Below are positions 1 to 9,625 of a DNA stretch of 64,000 bases, in pieces. Origin of the DNA: Bradyrhizobium genosp. L (lineage in GTDB: Bacteria; Pseudomonadota; Alphaproteobacteria; Rhizobiales; Xanthobacteraceae); the NCBI RefSeq assembly GCF_015624485.1, contig NZ_CP061378.1, forward strand, positions 434,001 to 498,000, read 5' to 3'. The notes beneath the pieces are model-generated. The model did not search any database and was not told where the DNA came from. It saw only the letters and a program-made list of their open reading frames with translations. Both the position numbers and the translations under genes were made by a program. Every line of letters begins with the position of its first letter. The stretch's first letter is position 1.

Positions 1-95
1 CGGTCGAGCTGCAGTCGCTTCAGTGCGTACAGGCTGATGGCGCGATGCGCGGCGTGCGGCGGATTGAACGAACCGCCGAGCAAGCCGATGCGCAT
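1..95 (-). CDS. nadD: Nicotinate-nucleotide adenylyltransferase, 5' end only
   Basis: The reverse strand from the ATG at 95 reads [20 protein letters not shown], the nucleotide-binding start of NadD ([11 protein letters not shown], the HxGH-type nucleotidyltransferase motif). NadD adenylates nicotinate mononucleotide in NAD synthesis. The gene runs off the left edge, so only about 31 codons are visible. The frame is open upstream to the proA stop (188-186), so a TTG or GTG start up to 28 codons earlier is possible; there is no clear ribosome site to decide. Position directly behind proA matches the usual alphaproteobacterial order obgE-proB-proA-nadD. Confidence 0.85.
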   Translation of the reverse strand, partial: MRIGLLGGSFNPPHAAHRAISLYALKRLQLD

Positions 96-185
96 GCCGT
101 TGGTATAGAACGGCAACGCTTGGGCTTGCGGGTACGGCACGGTCGCTGCTTGCTGCAATGGTCTACCGCGCGCGTGCAAGGATGA

Positions 186-1478
186 TCACGGCCGCGTCTG
201 CCCGGTGCCGCGGACGCGGTACTTGAAGCTCGTCAGCTGCTCGGCGCCGACCGGACCGCGGGCGTGGAATTTGCCGGTGGCAATTCCGATCTCGGCGCCG
301 AAGCCGAACTCGCCGCCGTCGGCGAATTGCGTCGAGGCATTGTGCAGCACGATCGCCGAATCGACCTCGTTGAGGAATTTCTCCGCGGCAGCGGCATCCT
401 CCGTCACGATCGCATCGGTGTGATGCGAGCCGTGATTTTGGATATGCGCAATCGCCGCATCGAGGCCGTCGACGATCTTTGCCGAGATGATCGCGTCCTC
501 ATATTCGGTATTCCAGTCCTCGTCGGACGCGGGCTTCACCCTGGCATCGGCTCCTTGCACGATATCGTCGCCGCGCACCTCGCAACCGGCATCGATCAAC
601 AGCTCGACCAGCGGTTTCAGCTTCGTCGCAGCAGCCTTGCGATCGACCAGCAGGGTCTCGACCGCACCGCAGACGCCGGGGCGACGCATCTTGGCGTTCA
701 GCACAACCGCCTTGGCCATATCGAGCCTGGCGCTGGCATCGACATAAATGTGGTTGACGCCCTCGAGATGCGCGAACACCGGGACGCGTGCCTCCGCCTC
801 GACGCGTGCGACCAGGCTCTTGCCGCCGCGCGGCACGATCACGTCGATGCCACCGTTCAATCCCGTCAGCATCAGGCCGACGGCCGCGCGGTCACGGGTC
901 GGCACCAGGGTGATCGCGGCCTCGGGCAGGCCGGCTTCACGCAGGCCTTGCACCAGGCAATCATGGATCGCGCGGCAGGAGCGGAAACTGTCGGAGCCGC
1001 CGCGCAGGATGACGGCGTTGCCGGACTTCAGGCACAGCACGCCGGCGTCGGCGGCAACGTTGGGGCGGCTTTCGAAGATCACGCCGATCACGCCGAGCGG
1101 CACGCGGACGCGCTCGATGGTCATGCCGTTCGGCCGCTGCCAGCTTTCGGTGACGGCACCGACCGGATCGATGATCTCGCGCACGGTCGCGACGCCGTCG
1201 GCCATGCCGTCGACGCGCGCCGGCGTCAGTGTCAGGCGGTCGACGAAGGCGGCGGTCATGCCGCCGGTCCGTGCCTCCGCGACATCCTCGGCATTGGCGG
1301 CGAGAATTGCCGCCGAATGCTCACGGATCGCGCGCTCGATCGCCGCCAGCGCCCGGTTCTTCTGCTCCGGCGGCGCCAACGCCAGCACGCGCGCGGCGGC
1401 ACGCGCTTTCGCGGCGAGGTCGGTCATCAGGGCGGAGAGATCGGCGTTGCCGTCGATCGCCTTCAGGGGCGCGGTCAT
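186..1478 (-). CDS. proA: Gamma-glutamyl phosphate reductase
   Basis: A 430-residue enzyme that reduces gamma-glutamyl phosphate to glutamate-5-semialdehyde with NADPH, the second step of proline synthesis in the cytoplasm. It has the aldehyde-dehydrogenase fold; the catalytic cysteine is C270 in [11 protein letters not shown], and the cofactor region [14 protein letters not shown] is near residue 127. The start at 1478 ([10 protein letters not shown]) fits the family length. The frame stays open 22 codons further, but those codons come from a palindromic repeat (1501-1550) and should not be annotated as protein. It lies 163 bp downstream of proB with the repeat between them, and is followed closely by nadD. 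Confidence 0.95.
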   Translation of the reverse strand: MTAPLKAIDGNADLSALMTDLAAKARAAARVLALAPPEQKNRALAAIERAIREHSAAILAANAEDVAEARTGGMTAAFVDRLTLTPARVDGMADGVATVREIIDPVGAVTESWQRPNGMTIERVRVPLGVIGVIFESRPNVAADAGVLCLKSGNAVILRGGSDSFRSCRAIHDCLVQGLREAGLPEAAITLVPTRDRAAVGLMLTGLNGGIDVIVPRGGKSLVARVEAEARVPVFAHLEGVNHIYVDASARLDMAKAVVLNAKMRRPGVCGAVETLLVDRKAAATKLKPLVELLIDAGCEVRGDDIVQGADARVKPASDEDWNTEYEDAIISAKIVDGLDAAIAHIQNHGSHHTDAIVTEDAAAAEKFLNEVDSAIVLHNASTQFADGGEFGFGAEIGIATGKFHARGPVGAEQLTSFKYRVRGTGQTRP

Positions 1479-1500
1479 GGCAGTCTCAGGTTCTTTGTTT

Positions 1501-1550
1501 GAGCATGATCTTTTCGGAAAACCGGTGTCCACTTTTCGGATCATGCTCTA
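1501..1550. repeat. Palindromic intergenic repeat, copy 1 (proB-proA gap)
   Basis: An imperfect palindrome that begins GAGCATGATC and ends GATCATGCTC, with a central AAAACCGGT. A nearly identical copy in the opposite orientation lies at 24154-24202; aligned by eye they differ at only a few bases. Its placement inside an operon suggests a mobile or RNA-structured element of the kind dispersed in Rhizobiales genomes. Read as codons it adds a false N-terminus to ProA. Confidence 0.85.
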
Positions 1551-1641
1551 AGGCCATGTTCTAGCATGGCTATTGAAGGGTGGCGAGGCGCGGAACCGGC
1601 ATGGCAGGTGGGCGGCCAGCTGCCGGCGCTCGTTCAGTGGC

Positions 1642-2784
1642 CTATTTGGCCGGGATCGCCCCGGCGGGGCCGATCACCAGGTCGTCGCGGTGGATCATCT
1701 CGGAGCGGCCGCTGGTGCCCAGAATGGCCATCACGTCCGGCGAGGAGCGGCCCTTGATCTTCTCGGCGTTCTCGGCGTCGTAGGCGACGAGGCCGCGGCC
1801 GATCTCATGGGTGTCGGGGCCGCGCACCACCACGGCATCGCCGCGGGCGAAGTCGCCGTCGACCCGGATCACGCCGGCCGGCAGCAGGCTCTTGCCGGCG
1901 CGCAGCGCAGCCACCGCGCCGGCATCGATGGTCAGTGTGCCCTTCGGCTCCAGCGAGCCCGCGATCCAGCGCTTTCGCGCGGTGACGGGGTTGGCCGGCG
2001 TCAGGAACCAGGTGCAGCGCCCACCGGCGGCGATCGCGGCCAACGGATGCTCGATCTTGCCGGAGGCGATCAGCATGTGGGTGCCGGCGGTGGTCGCGAT
2101 CTTGGCGGCCTCGATCTTGGTGTACATGCCGCCACGCGACAGCTCGGATTCGGCCGCACCCGCCATCGCCTCGATCTCGGACGTGACGCTTTCGACGATC
2201 GGGATCAGCTTGGCGTCTGGATTAGCTGAAGGCGGCGCGGTGTAGAGGCCGTCGATGTCGGACAGCAGGATCAGCAAGTCCGCGCTGGCCATGGTGGCGA
2301 CGCGGGCGGCGAGACGGTCATTGTCGCCGTAGCGGATCTCGTTGGTGGCGACGGTGTCGTTCTCGTTGATGACGGGCACCGCGCGCCATTCCAGCAGTTT
2401 TGCGATGGTCGACCGCGCATTGAGATAGCGGCGGCGTTCCTCGGTGTCCTGCAAGGTCACCAGGATCTGCCCGGCACCGATGCCGTGATGGCCGAGCACC
2501 TCCGACCAGATCCGCGCCAGCGCAATCTGCCCGACGGCGGCTGCAGCCTGGCTCTCCTCGAGCTTCAGCGGCCCGCGCGGCAATTTCAGGCGGCTGCGGC
2601 CGAGCGCGATCGAGCCCGACGACACCACCATGACTTCGCCGCCGTCCTTGTGCAGCTTGGCGATGTCATCGACCAGCGCTGCGAGCCAGGCCGCGCGCAC
2701 CTCGCCGGCCTGCGAATCGACCAGCAGCGAAGAGCCGACCTTGACGACGATGCGGCGAAAATTCTTGAGCGCGGGGCGTTTCAT
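1642..2784 (-). CDS. proB: Glutamate 5-kinase
   Basis: A 380-residue kinase that makes gamma-glutamyl phosphate from glutamate and ATP, the first and feedback-inhibited step of proline synthesis. The amino-acid-kinase domain starts at [12 protein letters not shown] (residues 10-21) with [11 protein letters not shown] further on; the last hundred or so residues (from about [20 protein letters not shown]) form the PUA domain found in long ProB proteins. I chose the ATG at 2784 ([11 protein letters not shown]) because it begins just before the kinase fold; upstream in-frame codons overlap the end of obgE. It sits between obgE and proA on the same strand, 80 bp after obgE, so it is likely cotranscribed with both. 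Confidence 0.95.
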   Translation of the reverse strand: MKRPALKNFRRIVVKVGSSLLVDSQAGEVRAAWLAALVDDIAKLHKDGGEVMVVSSGSIALGRSRLKLPRGPLKLEESQAAAAVGQIALARIWSEVLGHHGIGAGQILVTLQDTEERRRYLNARSTIAKLLEWRAVPVINENDTVATNEIRYGDNDRLAARVATMASADLLILLSDIDGLYTAPPSANPDAKLIPIVESVTSEIEAMAGAAESELSRGGMYTKIEAAKIATTAGTHMLIASGKIEHPLAAIAAGGRCTWFLTPANPVTARKRWIAGSLEPKGTLTIDAGAVAALRAGKSLLPAGVIRVDGDFARGDAVVVRGPDTHEIGRGLVAYDAENAEKIKGRSSPDVMAILGTSGRSEMIHRDDLVIGPAGAIPAK

Positions 2785-2864
2785 GGGGTGTGGTCTGATG
2801 CGGATCGAGGGAAGCAATACGCGCCACGTCGGGACTTTGGAAGTGGCGGAGGCGAGCGCTGGGT

Positions 2865-3923
<1,059 letters not shown>

Positions 3924-3988
3924 CTATAGCGTTTTCGAGCGAAGTGGTCGCCGGTTCGCGTGAAGAAAACGCGTCAAAACCAAAAGCG

Positions 3989-4029
3989 AGAGCGTATCGG
4001 TTCTGATCTCATCAGGACCGGTACGCTCT
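3989..4029. repeat. Near-perfect hairpin upstream of obgE
   Basis: AGAGCGTATCGGTTCTGAT (3989-4007) pairs with ATCAGGACCGGTACGCTCT (4011-4029) across a 3-base loop. The two imperfect positions could both form G-U pairs in RNA. There is no T-run next to it, so I treat it as an intergenic palindromic repeat rather than a terminator. Confidence 0.75.
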
Positions 4030-4119
4030 AGTTAGGGCAGGGGCGCCGCTGCGGCAACCCGGAAACGCCCTGACTGAGTGAAAAGCCTTAATTTTCGGGC
4101 CTTTTTACGGCCCTCGGTG

Positions 4120-4599
4120 TCAAGCTGGCCGCCGCCGCACCAGAAACTTCTGCGTCCCCTCCAGCACCAGCTCGCGGCGCTGGTTGTGCACGGTCGAACG
4201 CAGCGTCACCACGCCGGTGGTCCGCCCCGGGGCGAGCTCGATCACCTCCAGCGCGGGATAGATGGTGTCGCCGGCGTAGACCGGTTTGAGGAACTTGCAG
4301 GATTGCTCGAGGAAGCCGATCAGCGATTCCTCCACGACATAGGGAAACAATCCCGCGCCCGGCGCGGTGTGCACCAAGGTCTGGAAGCCATGCGCGAGCA
4401 GGTCCGGCATGCCGCGGGCACGGCAATATTCGACGTCGTAGTGGATCGGATGGGTATCGCCGCTCGCGGTCTGGAACGCCGCGAATACGGCCGAGGTCTG
4501 GGTCCGGCTCGGAATGACAAAACGCTCGCCGAGCACGAAATCCTCGAACCACCGTTGCGCGGGGACCATGCGGTGTTGGGTCGGGTCGAACTCGGTCAT
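4120..4599 (-). CDS. MaoC-like hot-dog dehydratase
   Basis: A 159-residue single-domain hot-dog protein. The segment ASGDTHPIHYDVEYCRA fits the MaoC/R-hydratase motif, with the Asp and His used to hydrate or dehydrate acyl-CoA thioesters. The C-terminal half (YAGDTIYPALEVIEL) is typical of the family. The ATG at 4599 (MTEFDPTQHRMVPAQRW) precedes the conserved FEDFVLGERF segment; the longer frame upstream has no family resemblance. It is divergent from the EamA gene and probably transcribed alone. The acyl-CoA substrate cannot be named from sequence. Confidence 0.8.
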   Translation of the reverse strand: MTEFDPTQHRMVPAQRWFEDFVLGERFVIPSRTQTSAVFAAFQTASGDTHPIHYDVEYCRARGMPDLLAHGFQTLVHTAPGAGLFPYVVEESLIGFLEQSCKFLKPVYAGDTIYPALEVIELAPGRTTGVVTLRSTVHNQRRELVLEGTQKFLVRRRPA

Positions 4600-4765
4600 G
4601 CGGCGTTTCCTGCGCTCGTTCTTGAAGGGATGGCCTACCGGTAGCGCAGCCGCCCGACTGCGACAATTGGTTCGATCTGCCCGCGGCGGGGTTGTCCTGC
4701 ATCGCCACCTCGGTAAAACCAGCAACAAGGCCGGCGATTCACGCGCAGCGGCAAACAAGAGCAAA

Positions 4766-5680
4766 ATGAGCCTGTTCGCAAAACTGTCCTCCTACGACGA
4801 TCGATCGGCGCGGCTCGCCGGCATCGGGCTGATGCTGCTGTCGATCTTCATGTTCTCGTTCGGCGATGCGATGGGCAAATTCATCGTCGCGACCTATTCG
4901 GTCGGGCAATTGCTCTGGCTGCGCGCCTGCGCGGCGCTGCTCGTGCTGCTGCCGATGGTGTGGAAGCGGCGGGCGGACTTCCTGCATCTGGAGCGACCCT
5001 GGCTGCAATTGCTGCGGGTGACGCTGTCGACATTGGAGGTTGCGGCGTTCTTCCTGGCGACCGTCTACCTGCCGCTCGCCGACGTCATCACCTACTATTT
5101 GGCCGGGCCGATCTTCGTCACCGCAATGTCCGGCCTGGTGCTGGGCGAGCATGTCGGCTGGCGGCGCTGGACTGCGATCCTGATCGGCTTCTGCGGGGTG
5201 CTGATCGCGCTGCGGCCGTCGGCGCAGACCATCAGCTGGCCGGCGATGATCGCGCTCGGCGGCAGCCTGTCGTTTGCGGTGCTGATGCTGATCACCCGTT
5301 CACTGCGCGAGACACCCGATATCGTGCTGGCATCATCGCAGTTCGTCGGCACCTTCATCCTCGGCGCCGTGCTGTCGCCGATCGGCTGGGTAACGCCATC
5401 GGCCGGCAGCCTCGTGCTGTTCTTCGCCGCCGGCATCATCTCGGTGGCGGCGTTGCTCTGCGTCAATCGCTCGCTTAAGCTCGCGCCGGCGAGCGTCGTG
5501 GTGCCCTATCAATATTCGATGATCGTCTGGGCGGTGATCTTCGGCCTCGTGGTGTTCGGCGACGTGCCGTCCTGGGCCACGATCGTCGGCGCCGCGATCA
5601 TCATCGCGGCCGGTCTCTACATTTTCCTGCGCGAGCAGCAGCTCGGGCGCGCGGACAGCGCGGTGAACCCACCGGCGTAA
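4766..5680 (+). CDS. EamA/DMT-family transporter
   Basis: A 304-residue inner-membrane protein with about ten hydrophobic segments arranged as two EamA repeats (around residues 15-145 and 155-295). The second half includes LKLAPASVVVPYQYS, a signature position in drug/metabolite exporters. Such proteins usually export amino acids or other metabolites; the substrate is unknown. I chose the ATG at 4766 (MSLFAKLSSYDDRS) because hydrophobic segment 1 starts about 20 residues later; the 84 upstream open codons are antisense to the MaoC gene. It ends just before a long palindromic repeat. Confidence 0.85.
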   Translation: MSLFAKLSSYDDRSARLAGIGLMLLSIFMFSFGDAMGKFIVATYSVGQLLWLRACAALLVLLPMVWKRRADFLHLERPWLQLLRVTLSTLEVAAFFLATVYLPLADVITYYLAGPIFVTAMSGLVLGEHVGWRRWTAILIGFCGVLIALRPSAQTISWPAMIALGGSLSFAVLMLITRSLRETPDIVLASSQFVGTFILGAVLSPIGWVTPSAGSLVLFFAAGIISVAALLCVNRSLKLAPASVVVPYQYSMIVWAVIFGLVVFGDVPSWATIVGAAIIIAAGLYIFLREQQLGRADSAVNPPA

Positions 5681-5689
5681 CTGGACCCT

Positions 5690-5848
5690 ACCCTGGAGGG
5701 GGAGGGTCGACGCGAATGCAATGAGCGGCGGGGTGGGGTGACGGTCTCTCCGCGTCCGACAGCGCCCGTGTTGAGAGATCACCCCACCTCGGTTCGCATT
5801 TCGCTTCGCTGCATGCGAACCGATCCTCCCCCTCCAGGGGAGGATGAA
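5690..5848. repeat. Long inverted-repeat intergenic element
   Basis: About 160 bp with nested complementary arms: CTGGAGGGGGAGG near the left end against CCTCCCCCTCCAG near the right, and GGGTGGGGTGA against TCACCCCACC inside. It fills the space between the EamA gene and the convergent GNAT gene. The single strand would fold into a branched hairpin, which may end transcription from both sides. Confidence 0.7.
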
Positions 5849-5851
5849 GAG

Positions 5852-6448
5852 TCAGGCGTTCCTTCGCGTCGAATTATTCCAGCTCTTCAGCGAGGCCCAC
5901 ACGCTGCGCGACAGGCGGAAGCAGTCGACCGGGGTCGACGAGCCCAGCGCCTCGAAGCGGTGCAGTTGCACGCCGCTCCACTGGAAGCCGCATTTCTCCA
6001 GGATGTTGCGCGACGACGGGTTGGCGACGCGGGCGCCGGAGATCAGCTGGTCGAGGTCGAACTCCTCGAAGAAATAGTCGATCACCGCGCGCGCGGCCTC
6101 GGTGCCGAAGCCCCGGCACCAATGGTCGACGCCGAGCCAGTAGCCGAGCTCCGGCGCGGCCTCCTCGCGCCAGTCGATGCCGACCATGCCGATCGGCGTG
6201 TGATTGTTCTCGATCAGGAAGACGGTCTCGCGTCCGCCGTCTGCGAGCGCGCGCACGAAATCGACGGCGTCGTCCTGGGTATAGGGATGCGGCAGGCGGC
6301 GGGTGTTCTCCGCGATGCGGCGATCATTGGCGAGACGGGCAATTGCTTTTACGTCCGCGAGCGTCGGCTTGCGCAGTGTCAGCCGTTCGGTCTCGAGGAC
6401 GCAAGCTCTTGCTTCGCGCAAGGTCGGCGTCGGGATGTCCTGCAACAT
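5852..6448 (-). CDS. GNAT-family N-acetyltransferase (RimJ/RimL type)
   Basis: A 198-residue acetyltransferase. LETERLTLRKPTLADVKAIARL is the usual RimJ/RimL-like opening; ELGYWLGVDHWCRGFGTEA contains the acetyl-CoA pyrophosphate-binding loop, and NPSSRNILEKCGF is the conserved late motif. It probably acetylates a protein N-terminus or a small amine. The start at 6448 (MLQDIPTPT) has AGGAG 6 bases upstream, better than the in-frame ATG 12 codons earlier. It lies behind rpmA, a common placement in this group, but a strong terminator separates them. Confidence 0.85.
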   Translation of the reverse strand: MLQDIPTPTLREARACVLETERLTLRKPTLADVKAIARLANDRRIAENTRRLPHPYTQDDAVDFVRALADGGRETVFLIENNHTPIGMVGIDWREEAAPELGYWLGVDHWCRGFGTEAARAVIDYFFEEFDLDQLISGARVANPSSRNILEKCGFQWSGVQLHRFEALGSSTPVDCFRLSRSVWASLKSWNNSTRRNA

Positions 6449-6526
6449 GTCGAGCTCCTGTGATGCGACGAGATCGGTACGCAACGCTTGGAACGTTGCG
6501 CGTGGTCGAACCGTGACCCGCGCAAC

Positions 6527-6559
6527 AAAAAGGGGAGGCCGGTCATCCCGCCTCCCCTT
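6527..6559 (-). terminator. Rho-independent terminator of rplU-rpmA
   Basis: On the minus strand AAGGGGAGGC (6559-6550) pairs with GCCTCCCCTT (6539-6530) around a 10-base loop and runs into a T-tract (plus-strand A-run 6527-6531). It lies 60 bp past the rpmA stop. Confidence 0.85.
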
Positions 6560-6619
6560 GGAGCTCTGAGCTGCTCCGCCGGTTCAACAGGACCCGGCGG
6601 ACTCGTATCTGTCCACCGT

Positions 6620-6889
6620 CTACTCGGCCGCCTCTGCCACCGGAATGACCGAGATGAAAGTGCGGCCGTTGGCCTTGGCACGAAACTCGACATGACCCTC
6701 TACCTTCGCGAAGATAGTATGGTCGGTGCCCATGCCGACATTAAGGCCGGGATGCCAGGTGGTACCGCGCTGACGCGCGATAATGTTTCCAGGAATGACG
6801 AGCTCGCCGCCGAACGCCTTGACGCCAAGGCGCTTGCCTTTGGAATCACGTCCGTTGCGCGATGAACCGCCTGCTTTTTTGTGAGCCAT
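6620..6889 (-). CDS. rpmA: 50S ribosomal protein L27
   Basis: An 89-residue ribosomal protein. The start [16 protein letters not shown] is the conserved flexible tail that reaches the peptidyl-transferase centre; [21 protein letters not shown] is the diagnostic core. GGAGA lies 7 bases upstream of the ATG. It is downstream of rplU on the same strand (121 bp gap) and is followed by a terminator, so the pair forms a bicistronic unit. Confidence 0.98.
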   Translation of the reverse strand: MAHKKAGGSSRNGRDSKGKRLGVKAFGGELVIPGNIIARQRGTTWHPGLNVGMGTDHTIFAKVEGHVEFRAKANGRTFISVIPVAEAAE

Positions 6890-7010
6890 GGCTCGTCTCC
6901 GAAATTCGTTCTGATCTCTAGATCAGTTCCTTGACGGAATCATTTCACATTTTGTCACGCTTCACATCCTGGAGCGTGACGGTCACTTTTTCTCGCGTCC
7001 GGTAGCAGGC

Positions 7011-7391
7011 TTACTCGGCTGCCTCCGCCGGCGCTTCGACCTTTGCCTTCTTCGGCCGCGGGCCGATGGTCGGCTTGGCGTTATCGGCGAGGATCTCGGT
7101 GATGCGAAGCACCGTGAGCTCGTCGCGATAGCCGCGCTTGCGGCGTGAATTCTTGCGGCGACGCTTCTTGAACGCGATCACCTTGGCGCCGCGCTTGTGC
7201 TGCAGCACTTCGGCTGCAACGGTGGCGCCTGCCACGGTGGGCGTTCCCAGCACCGGCGTGTCACCGCCGAGCACCAGAACTTCGCCTAGCTGCACGATCG
7301 TGCCGACATCGCCGGCGATCTTGCCAATCTCGAGTACATCATTCGGAACGACGCGGTATTGCCGGCCGCCGGTTTTGATGACTGCGAACAT
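7011..7391 (-). CDS. rplU: 50S ribosomal protein L21
   Basis: A 126-residue protein that binds 23S rRNA. MFAVIKTGGRQYRV is the invariant start, and KVIAFKKRRRKNSRRKRGYRD is the basic rRNA-contact region. About 20 residues of Ala/Glu/Pro/Lys-rich tail after TEILA lengthen it beyond the E. coli protein, as is common in alphaproteobacteria. AAGGA lies upstream of the ATG. It has its own promoter (7550-7577) and a structured leader. Confidence 0.98.
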   Translation of the reverse strand: MFAVIKTGGRQYRVVPNDVLEIGKIAGDVGTIVQLGEVLVLGGDTPVLGTPTVAGATVAAEVLQHKRGAKVIAFKKRRRKNSRRKRGYRDELTVLRITEILADNAKPTIGPRPKKAKVEAPAEAAE

Positions 7392-7509
7392 CGTTGGATT
7401 CCTTCGTGTTCGATTCCGGCCTCGGACGGATCGCCCGGGTCGGCTTTTTGTTCAGTCGCTATGGGTTTCGATTTTCGCGCGAAGGGAACGAGTTCCCCAA
7501 ATGCGCAAA

Positions 7510-7538
7510 AACAAGCGGCGCGAGAAATCCTCGCGCCG
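7510..7538 (-). promoter_or_regulatory. Terminator-like hairpin in the rplU leader
   Basis: CGGCGCGAG and CTCGCGCCG (7516-7524 and 7530-7538) form a perfect 9-bp stem with a 5-base loop. Read on the minus strand it is followed by CTTG and TTTTT. Given the promoter at 7550-7577 the hairpin would be at the very 5' end of the rplU transcript, about 125 nt before the start codon. It could act as an attenuator, or end read-through from the upstream AraC-type gene. Confidence 0.5.
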
Positions 7539-7549
7539 GATGGAGCGGA

Positions 7550-7577
7550 CTTATAGCCGCAAAAGGCGGAGAGTCAA
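7550..7577 (-). promoter_or_regulatory. Probable sigma-70 promoter of rplU-rpmA
   Basis: On the minus strand TTGACT (7577-7572) and TATAAG (7555-7550) are separated by 16 bases. Both hexamers are close to consensus, and the site lies about 160 bp upstream of rplU. The expected transcript starts near 7543. Confidence 0.65.
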
Positions 7578-7641
7578 GGTAAAGCAGGCCGAAAACTGCC
7601 AGAAAATGAAGGATTTGGGCTCGTTTGAGCCCGATTTGGAG

Positions 7642-8592
7642 CTATGCCGGTGCTTGCGCAGCCGCCCTGGCGTGGCGGCGGATGGTCTGCGGAGGCTGGC
7701 CCAGCACCCGCAAAAACGCCCGCCGCATCCGCTCGCGGTCGGCAAATCCGGTCTGGCCGGCAATCTCGTCCATCGAATGGCGGCCGTCGCCGATCAGTTC
7801 GCGCGCCGCCTCGACCCGGAGCTGCTCGATCGCCTTCGCCGGCGACTGGCCGGTCTCGGCGCGGAAGGCGCGGCTGAACTGGCGCGGGCTCAGCCGCGCC
7901 ACCTCGGCCAGTTCCTCCACCGACAGCTCGCTCTGCAGATGTGCCTTGGCGTAATGCAGCGCGTTCTGGACGCGGTCGGATTTCGGCTCCAGCTCGAGCA
8001 GCGCGGAAAACTGCGATTGTCCACCGGTCCGGCGGTGATAGACGACGAGCTTGCGCGCCACCGAACGGGCCACCTCGATGCCGAGGTCGTGCTCGACCAT
8101 CGCCAGCGCCAGATCGATCGTGGCGGTCATGCCGGCCGACGTCCAGATCGGTCCGTCGATGATGTAGATGCGGTCCTGCTCGACCTTGAGTTTGGGAAAG
8201 CGTGCCTGCAATTCGGCGGCGAACTGCCAGTGCGTGGAGACGCGCCGGCCATCGAGCAGGCCGGCTTCCGCCAATGAAAAGGCGCCGATACAGGGCGCGG
8301 CGATCCGCTGTGATGCCGTCATGGCGCGGCGAATATAGCCGGTCAACTTGGGTGACGCCGGATGAAGCTCGTGGCCGGCCCCGACGAACAAGGTGTCGAA
8401 GCTGCGATCGCCGAAGGCTTCCGTTTCGACATTGAAGCCGGCCGACGACCGCACCGGGCCGCCATTTTCCGACAGCAGCGTGACCTCATAGAAGGGCTCG
8501 CCAGCGATCAGGTTGGCGACCTCAAAGGCGGTGATGGCGGTGAAGCCCATCACCTGGAACTCCGGGAAGACGATAAAGCCGATCTGCTGCAC
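7642..8592 (-). CDS. GlxA-type AraC transcriptional regulator (DJ-1/PfpI + HTH)
   Basis: A 316-residue regulator with an N-terminal class-I glutamine-amidotransferase-like (DJ-1/PfpI) domain (residues 1 to about 170; nucleophile-elbow-like APCIGAFSLAEAGLL) and a C-terminal AraC double helix-turn-helix (about 215-310; SVEELAEVARLSPRQFSRAF and MDEIAGQTGFADRERMRRAF). Proteins of this design sense small metabolites and often control a divergent operon. The divergent SDR gene at 8716 with a 123-bp shared control region is the likely target. Confidence 0.9.
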   Translation of the reverse strand: MQQIGFIVFPEFQVMGFTAITAFEVANLIAGEPFYEVTLLSENGGPVRSSAGFNVETEAFGDRSFDTLFVGAGHELHPASPKLTGYIRRAMTASQRIAAPCIGAFSLAEAGLLDGRRVSTHWQFAAELQARFPKLKVEQDRIYIIDGPIWTSAGMTATIDLALAMVEHDLGIEVARSVARKLVVYHRRTGGQSQFSALLELEPKSDRVQNALHYAKAHLQSELSVEELAEVARLSPRQFSRAFRAETGQSPAKAIEQLRVEAARELIGDGRHSMDEIAGQTGFADRERMRRAFLRVLGQPPQTIRRHARAAAQAPA

Positions 8593-8715
8593 GGAACCCT
8601 CCAGCGCATCTGTGTCCTAAAAAGGTGTATATATGACATTTGAGACATTCAAGAGGTCCCTTACGTTCTGATCAACGGCCAACAACGGCCGTTCGGGTCA
8701 AACAAGGAGACCAAC

Positions 8716-9519
8716 ATGACCAAGTCAGCCAAGGGAACGGCGCTCGTCACCGGCGCGTCGTCCGGAATCGGTGCCATCTACGCGGACCGGCTCGCACGGC
8801 GTGGCTACGATCTGATCCTCGTCGCACGCAACCGTGAGCGCCTCGACGGGCTCGCCAAGCGTCTTTCGCAGGAGACGGGCCGATCGATCGAGATCGTCGC
8901 CGCCGACCTCAGCAAGCGTGCAGATGTGTCGCGGATCGAGACCGTTCTGCGCGACAATGCCGGCATCACCATGCTCGTCAACAATGCCGGCGTCGGTGCG
9001 ACCGCGCCGCTGCTCGCATCCGATGTCGACAAGATGAGCGACCTGATCGCGCTCAACGTCGATGCGCTGATGCGCCTGACCTATGCGGCGGTGCCCGGAT
9101 TCGTCGCGCGCGGCGGCGGCACCGTCGTCAATATCGCCTCGGTCGTCGGCGTCGCGCCGGAGATCCTCAATGGTGTCTACGGTGGCAGCAAGGCCTTCGT
9201 CGTTGCACTGACGCAGTCCTTGCAGCACGAGCTGAAGGACAAGAACATCCGCGTCCAGGCGGTGCTGCCCGGTGCCACGGCAACCGAGTTCTGGGGCATC
9301 GCCGGGACACCGGTCGAGCATCTGCCGGGCGAGATCGTGATGAAGGCGGAAGACATGGTCGATGCTTCGCTGGCCGGTCTCGACCAGGGCGAAGTCATGA
9401 CCGTGCCGGCGCTGCCGGATGCCGCGGACTGGCAGGCCTATGAAGCCGCCCGCCAGAAGCTGATGCCGAACCTGTCGCACAGCAAGCCTGCCGCGCGTTA
9501 CGGGGTCAAGGCGGCCTGA
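8716..9519 (+). CDS. Short-chain dehydrogenase/reductase
   Basis: A 267-residue classical SDR. The NAD(P) loop TGASSGIG is at residues 13-20, followed by NNAG, the Ser of NIASVVG, and the catalytic YGGSK. The basic residue after the glycine-rich strand (LVARNRERL) suggests NADP(H). The ATG is preceded by AAGGAGACCAAC, a strong ribosome site. The substrate is not evident. The gene is divergent from the GlxA-type regulator, which probably controls it, and ends at two hairpins. Confidence 0.9.
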   Translation: MTKSAKGTALVTGASSGIGAIYADRLARRGYDLILVARNRERLDGLAKRLSQETGRSIEIVAADLSKRADVSRIETVLRDNAGITMLVNNAGVGATAPLLASDVDKMSDLIALNVDALMRLTYAAVPGFVARGGGTVVNIASVVGVAPEILNGVYGGSKAFVVALTQSLQHELKDKNIRVQAVLPGATATEFWGIAGTPVEHLPGEIVMKAEDMVDASLAGLDQGEVMTVPALPDAADWQAYEAARQKLMPNLSHSKPAARYGVKAA

Positions 9520-9532
9520 GGCCTCGCGAAGA

Positions 9533-9574
9533 TTGCGTCCCGCGCCGGCGAGAGCGCCGCAGCGCGGGACGCAA
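9533..9574 (+). terminator. Strong hairpin after the SDR gene
   Basis: TTGCGTCCCGCGC (9533-9545) pairs perfectly with GCGCGGGACGCAA (9562-9574) over a GC-rich loop that itself pairs. There is no clear T-run after it. A second hairpin (GGTTCCC with GGGAACC, 9582-9607) follows immediately, just before the next start codon. Confidence 0.6.
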
Positions 9575-9625
9575 CCATTTGGGTTCCCGGCCGTTATGCC
9601 AGGGAACCTCACGCGGGCAGGGCGA

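Noticed and set aside
264..1502. Long open frame antisense to proA
   Set aside because: It mirrors proA codon structure in high-GC DNA, has no family resemblance and no ribosome site. Treated as a shadow.
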